Shown: piece by piece, positions 59,934 to 64,000 of the stretch | Layout of the letters: each line of letters starts with the position of its first letter | Position numbering within the stretch: position 1 is the first letter of the stretch | Assembly: GCF_014204515.1 (NCBI RefSeq) | Contig: NZ_JACHLI010000001.1 | Coordinates: 62,001 to 126,000, forward strand | DNA from: Pseudomonas nitroreducens | GTDB taxonomy: Bacteria; Pseudomonadota; Gammaproteobacteria; Pseudomonadales; Pseudomonadaceae | Direction: 5' to 3' | DNA length: 64,000 nt | Notes under the pieces: model-generated | The model's input: the letters and a program-made list of their open reading frames with translations, nothing else | Database searches by the model: none | What the model was told of the DNA's origin: nothing | Made by a program: the position numbers and the translations under genes

Positions 59934-60445
59934 TTCGACAACCCCAGCTCCTCTCCGAGCTCCGATTTAAGGCGCGCGGCGATGTCCTGGCCCAGCTGCT
60001 GCGACAGGGATTCGCTCTGCTCCATTCGGAAGCGCAAGGTTTCTGATCCCATGAACACGGACTTTCGGCCTAGCTTGGAGTGATAGAAGGAGTTGAGCTG
60101 GTTGATCTCATCAGCGGTCAGGCCGCTAGCGTAGGCCATCACAACCTTCTGGTTAGCCTGCTTGATGGCGTCGGCTTTGGACATGTAGGCCTCGTAAACA
60201 ATCTGTTCGGCCCTGACGTACACCTGCTCGGGCTTGCCGGCGAAGCGCCTACGAACCTCCTGGCCATTTGCTTTTGCTGCTTGCCGCGCCAGTTGCTCGG
60301 GAGACTGCGCCAGGCCTGACGCCTGCAGCAGCTCATTGATCGCGTCGATCTTCTCGACAGTGATCTGCTCCGCTTTGGCCTTGGTCGCCAAAGCCATGTA
60401 ACAGATGGCCGTCATTGCGACGGCCATGCGTATCATCTTTCTCAT
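59930..60445 (-). CDS. exported DUF2059-like protein
   Basis: A 171-residue protein. MRKMIRMAVAMTAICYMALATKAKAEQ is a signal peptide cut after AKA. The mature part is helical, and near its end ADEINQLNSFYHSKLGRKSV follows the pattern of DUF2059 proteins (E-x-x-x-L-x-x-F-Y-x-S-x-x-G-x-x). Members are periplasmic with unknown role. AGGA precedes the ATG. It is followed by a possible ftsZ control region, and the 60483-61796 gene lies upstream in the same direction. Confidence 0.75.
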   Translation of the reverse strand: MRKMIRMAVAMTAICYMALATKAKAEQITVEKIDAINELLQASGLAQSPEQLARQAAKANGQEVRRRFAGKPEQVYVRAEQIVYEAYMSKADAIKQANQKVVMAYASGLTADEINQLNSFYHSKLGRKSVFMGSETLRFRMEQSESLSQQLGQDIAARLKSELGEELGLSN

Positions 60446-60482
60446 TTCAGTGTCCTTTCAGTGGAGAAGCTTTGGAGAAGCT

Positions 60483-61796
60483 TCAAAAGGCGGGAGTGGC
60501 CGGCTCGTATGCGGTCGCGGCCACCAGGGCCTTACCGCTGGGCTTCACCGCCTCATCGAGCACATAGGTGCGGTTCAGATCGCGGTCGATCTCCAGCACG
60601 TTGCCGAGAGGTTTACCGAAGGTGTGGAAGGTGCTGAGCAGCGTGTCATTCTTGCTCTCGCCCTTACGCACGTCAGCGTTACGCATAGCGACTGGGGACA
60701 CCAGGTAGGCGCTCTGCTGCTCGAAGTTCATGTACGGATAGGTGTGGAACAGTCGATCCACTCCGGACTTAAGCTGTTTGAGCTTGCCTGCCAGGTAGTC
60801 CTTCTGGAAGTTGGCATTTCCAACCGGGCCGCAGTTGGTGCGCTGCGTGGGGATGATCTCGGCTTTCATGCCGTTCCTGACCATGTAGGTGAACCAGGAA
60901 GCGTTCTTGGAGAGGAACTCATTCCAAGTCGCCTCCCCGTTGATCACCCCACCACCGTTGGTGTAGTTGTACCTGGTGTTCAGGTTCTTGACGCAGGAAA
61001 GCTCGACAATACGAGTGCCCCTCTCCTCTCGGTAAGGGCGAATGATTACGCCGCCATACATCCCGTCGAACATGTTGGAGTCGAGCAACTCGATGATCTG
61101 GCGCCTGGCGTTCGCCTGGTTGACCAAGTCCAGTTCCTCAATGCGCCGGTACTGGACATCCACACCGATGAACCAGTGTTTCTTGCCCATGGCCAGCAGC
61201 TCCCTGGTGAGGTCACTGACCTCCACCTGGATCTGGATCAACGGCACCCCATTCACCGAAACCTGCTTGTCTGCGACGGCCTTGGTGACAATGGCGTTGA
61301 GCTTCTGCAGGCGAAGCTTTTTCGTGGCGTAGGCTGAATCTGCCGTCGGGAAGATCGTGTTGATCTCTAGGTAGCCCGTGCAGATCTTGGGCTTCTTCAG
61401 CTTGGGGTTGGTTTTCGACTTAAGCACCGACATCCAGGTGGCTTTGAGGACATTGTTGTCCTTGTCGATGAACTCGACCTGCTCGGCGACAAAGGCCCCG
61501 CCAGACACGGTGCCGGGGGCGTTGTCGTCCGTGGCGAAGCACGGATTCTTCGCGCGGTCGTCATCATCAGCCAGGTCTTCAAGGCTGGGGACGGTCTTGT
61601 CAGCACGGTTCTTGGCTTCATCGATGAAGCGTTGCGGAACCTCAAGAGTCAGCTTGAACGGAGCGCCAGCCTGATCAACGCCCAGCATGACGCAATCCTG
61701 AGGGGTCTTCCCGATCTGGTAGCTGCGGGGGTAACCCACGAAACCAGTCGTCAGGCCCTGCTTCAAGGCTTCGATACTGCCAAGTGGCGGTTTCAT
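60483..61796 (-). CDS. hypothetical protein near the conjugation genes
   Basis: About 437 residues from ATG 61796 (GGAG eight bases upstream). It begins MKPPLGSIEALKQGLTTGFVGY. A run of acidic residues (SLEDLADDDDRAK) and a beta-rich body (WFIGVDVQYRRIEELDL, GGVIIRPYREERGTRIVEL) are visible. No membrane segment or known motif. It lies between a DUF2059 gene and the coupling ATPase gene in the same direction, with an iteron cluster between, so a transfer role is possible. Confidence 0.7.
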   Translation of the reverse strand: MKPPLGSIEALKQGLTTGFVGYPRSYQIGKTPQDCVMLGVDQAGAPFKLTLEVPQRFIDEAKNRADKTVPSLEDLADDDDRAKNPCFATDDNAPGTVSGGAFVAEQVEFIDKDNNVLKATWMSVLKSKTNPKLKKPKICTGYLEINTIFPTADSAYATKKLRLQKLNAIVTKAVADKQVSVNGVPLIQIQVEVSDLTRELLAMGKKHWFIGVDVQYRRIEELDLVNQANARRQIIELLDSNMFDGMYGGVIIRPYREERGTRIVELSCVKNLNTRYNYTNGGGVINGEATWNEFLSKNASWFTYMVRNGMKAEIIPTQRTNCGPVGNANFQKDYLAGKLKQLKSGVDRLFHTYPYMNFEQQSAYLVSPVAMRNADVRKGESKNDTLLSTFHTFGKPLGNVLEIDRDLNRTYVLDEAVKPSGKALVAATAYEPATPAF

Positions 61797-61886
61797 GTCG
61801 AGCACTCCGTAGAATCACAATTATCTAAGTATTGCACGCGATCTTCGGACTGAACAAACGCTAAACCCTGTTTCCATGCGGATTTA

Positions 61887-61901
61887 CCGATAAATTGCCA
61901 G
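61887..61901 (-). promoter_or_regulatory. recurrent upstream element, copy 10
   Basis: Read toward the gene at 61796 it is CTGGCAATTTATCGG, 91 bases before the ATG, next to a cluster of three iterons. Confidence 0.55.
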
Positions 61902-61903
61902 GC

Positions 61904-61996
61904 TGTACCTGGGATCACGGTAAACGGACGGCCCGACCGCACCGGGCGTTCCCAGGATCACGGTTAGAGCGTCTCGGAATGTACCTCTAATCCCGG
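61904..61996. repeat. secondary cluster of three iterons
   Basis: TGTACCTGGGATCACGG (61904-61920), CGTTCCCAGGATCACGG (61947-61963) and TGTACCTCTAATCCCGG (61980-61996), all in the reverse orientation of the origin consensus, 17 kb from the origin in the gap before the coupling ATPase gene. Confidence 0.75.
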
Positions 61997-62025
61997 TCTG
62001 CCCCTTCCCTGGGGCGGCTCAGCTG

Positions 62026-64000
62026 TCAGTCCTCGGTACGAATGCGCGCCATACGCGCCAGCATCTGCTCTAGGGCATCGGAAACGCCCTCTGCAGTGAG
62101 TTTGTTCGGCTGAGGGTCTACCGGGTAGTTGATCGTCTCATCGATGATCTCAAGCCCCCTGCGAGCCTCCTCCATGGCTTCCAGCTCACTACGGCCGGCT
62201 GCCTTCTCAATCTCAAGCAGTTGCTTGATCGGCATGGCACGGTCTTTCTGGTCTGCCGACAACACCTCGGGATAGACCTTGAAGCTCTCTTTCACCGAGT
62301 CGCTCATCAAGTCGCTGAGTGACTTGAAGACATCGTCCGCCTCGTCGAGGATCGATGTGTCGTACTCCTCATCATCCTCCTCGTGGAGGAATGGGAGGTT
62401 CCCGAGCACTGTGTCCATCTCCTGGTCATAGCGCTTGGCGGACGGCCTTGCCGGCGGCAAATCGTCATCCGAGTCGTCTTCCATGATGGGTGCCTGACGC
62501 GGCGCCGGGCGTACTGCCGGCGCTGCTGAGACCCCGTTCGCTCTGCCCTTCAGAGAGGCGACGAACTCATCGTCCAGCAGCTTTTCCTTGTGCTCCATCA
62601 TGCCAAACGCGATCTTGGCCGCCATGTCTGGCTCCTGAGCCCTGGACACAGCCACGTCGTAGGCGTTGAACAAGGCCTGCAGGTTCCTGTCCAGGTCGAC
62701 GGGCTTGGATCGGCGGCTATCAGCCTGGCTGTCATCGAACAGCTTGGTGATGTTGTTCCTCGAATCACGGAGCGTTTTGACCATGTCTCGGCTTGGGCCG
62801 TTGACCATCAGCATCCGATTGATACGGTACTCAGGCGATTTCTCCGGGTCAGTGAAGTACAGGCTCACCCTGGCCAGCTTGTCGCCGAAGATGACGTGGG
62901 CCTGGCCTGGCTTCTGGTCAACCAGGTCGCGGACGTTGATCCGTTTTTTACGCTCGGACTTCGACTGGTTATTATCCGCATATCCAGGGAACATCCCTTT
63001 CGAAACCTCGTAACCAGCCGAACTTGCTGTTTCGGCTTCACCAGCACGCTCGATTGCCAAGTCCAAAGTTTCTTTGGCATCTTCAAGTTTCATGAAGATT
63101 TTAATGTTGGTGTTTGCAACAATGGATTTGGCTTCTTTTTCATCTGAGCGCTGGAAGGATGGGAAGTCCTGGCCAGCGAAAACAACAGAAATACCAAGGC
63201 TTCGGGCCTGGGCCGCAACAACCGAGAAGCCCTTGACGCTGTAGTAGCCGTATTCATCAAGTATTAGCATGAAGGGTACGTCAGAGTTTGTCGGCTTAGC
63301 GTCGATTACTTCTGCGTGAGAACCTTCTACTTTTTCACCAAGTGCAGGTGCAAGTGCACTTCGAACACCGGCCACAACCAACTTTCCGAGACCTGCTAGT
63401 GCGTCCGGCTCTTTCTCGAGGGCCGGCAACATAACAAATAGGATTCGGCGATTGTAAACAAGGTCTTTGTAGTCCACCTCCCCTCTCGGTGCATTGAAGA
63501 TGTGAGAGTAAGTTGCAGACAATTCTTGCAGCACCTCGGTTAGCTGCATTGTCAAATAGTTGTGTTGTTCGTAACACTTGGCGTTAAGTTCGCCTTGGCG
63601 TGCTTCTTTCTCCTGGTAACCAGGAAGTTCGAGGAGATACTTATTAAGAAGAGAGATATTTTTCTCTGGAATATCTGCGCGCTGAGTTAGGTCTAGAATC
63701 CTATCCAAAGGCATGTTGTCACGCAGTACACCAACGTCCAAGTTGATCTCGCCAGTGTCTCTCAGATACACCAGGCAATCGAGCAAAGCCAGCAGCAGCG
63801 CGTTCGCGCGGCCTTTCCACATGTCGTCGCCGCCCCCGTCGCGCATCAGCGATGCAACAAGGGACTGAATTTGTTTCGCAGGGCCTAGGGCAAACGGGTT
63901 AGTTGTGTTGGAAAGCCGCGAACCATCATTAATGCTCTTGTCTGTTTTGGAGCCTGTTAGATAGTTGATTACAAGTAGATCGTCCTCTCGACCAAGCCTT
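62026..64000 (-). CDS. DotL/TrbC-type coupling ATPase of a type IVB system, partial
   Basis: The frame is open to the right edge, so the N-terminus (with Walker A) is outside the window; at least 657 residues are visible. The segment GREDDLLVINYLTG...NPFALGPAKQIQSLVASLMRDGGGDDMWKGRANALLLAL is typical of DotL/IcmO and IncI TrbC. The Walker B strand is FMLILDEYGYYSVKG, followed by the AQARSLGISVVFAGQDFPSF segment. The C-terminal 200 residues are acidic and helical, as in DotL where adaptors bind. This ATPase brings DNA and protein substrates to the secretion channel at the inner membrane. A degenerate iteron lies at 62754-62770. Confidence 0.93.
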   Translation of the reverse strand, partial: RLGREDDLLVINYLTGSKTDKSINDGSRLSNTTNPFALGPAKQIQSLVASLMRDGGGDDMWKGRANALLLALLDCLVYLRDTGEINLDVGVLRDNMPLDRILDLTQRADIPEKNISLLNKYLLELPGYQEKEARQGELNAKCYEQHNYLTMQLTEVLQELSATYSHIFNAPRGEVDYKDLVYNRRILFVMLPALEKEPDALAGLGKLVVAGVRSALAPALGEKVEGSHAEVIDAKPTNSDVPFMLILDEYGYYSVKGFSVVAAQARSLGISVVFAGQDFPSFQRSDEKEAKSIVANTNIKIFMKLEDAKETLDLAIERAGEAETASSAGYEVSKGMFPGYADNNQSKSERKKRINVRDLVDQKPGQAHVIFGDKLARVSLYFTDPEKSPEYRINRMLMVNGPSRDMVKTLRDSRNNITKLFDDSQADSRRSKPVDLDRNLQALFNAYDVAVSRAQEPDMAAKIAFGMMEHKEKLLDDEFVASLKGRANGVSAAPAVRPAPRQAPIMEDDSDDDLPPARPSAKRYDQEMDTVLGNLPFLHEEDDEEYDTSILDEADDVFKSLSDLMSDSVKESFKVYPEVLSADQKDRAMPIKQLLEIEKAAGRSELEAMEEARRGLEIIDETINYPVDPQPNKLTAEGVSDALEQMLARMARIRTED
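62754..62770 (-). repeat. degenerate dispersed iteron in the coupling ATPase gene
   Basis: TGTTCCTCGAATCACGG, one base from the reverse-complement iteron pattern. Confidence 0.4.

Overview
The window looks like part of a large Pseudomonas plasmid (megaplasmid). It has a TrfA-like iteron replication initiator with its iteron array, a partial DotL/TrbC-type coupling ATPase of a type IVB (IncI/Dot-Icm-like) conjugation system, a prepilin peptidase, and a protein whose C-terminus matches MvaT, the H-NS-like silencer typical of pseudomonads. Base composition and start signals (AGGAG-type, with several GTG and TTG starts) also fit Pseudomonas. I saw no rRNA, tRNA or CRISPR array.

Layout. 1-3.3 kb: a partial minus-strand gene running off the left edge and a plus-strand cluster of unknown genes, one with a Cys-rich nucleic-acid-type module. 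3.3-8.6 kb: minus-strand genes of unknown function, interrupted by a TnpB-only IS200/IS605-type element (4051-5530). 8.6-13.9 kb: plus-strand genes including FtsH-like and FliM-like proteins and an ADP-ribosyltransferase-like protein. 13.9-24.6 kb: mostly minus-strand unknown genes, with a metallophosphoesterase, a lipoprotein and RNase HI. 24.6-35.8 kb: HD and HAD phosphatases, NAD-dependent DNA ligase, a GHKL ATPase/zincin fusion in an operon with two unknown proteins, an HNH protein and thymidylate kinase. 35.8-39.6 kb: unknown genes and a large patatin-like lipase. 39.8-45.6 kb: replication and maintenance module, with the MvaT-like protein, a tyrosine recombinase, a Tus-like fork-arrest protein, RepA, about 20 iterons with DnaA boxes, and a tandem pair of divergent CsrA-like genes. 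47.3-59.8 kb: full-length Mfd, prepilin peptidase, dUTPase, SecA and FtsZ homologues. 59.9-64 kb: a DUF2059-type exported protein, an unknown protein and the coupling ATPase, which runs off the right edge.

Two features run across the window. First, it carries plasmid copies of many core cell proteins (FtsH, FliM, LigA, Mfd, SecA, FtsZ, RNase HI, Tmk, MvaT, CsrA), as if the element brings its own division, secretion, repair and nucleotide-pool functions. Second, many otherwise unrelated unknown proteins end in the same kind of tail, hydrophobic-[D/S/G/N/E/A]-hydrophobic-COOH, and seven share a longer ungapped pattern with Thr at -10. This may be a sorting or translocation signal used by the plasmid's own type IVB system. 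A recurrent AT-rich element (about YTGACAATWTATCGG, read toward the gene) stands in front of at least ten genes, and single iteron copies sit inside several coding regions far from the origin.
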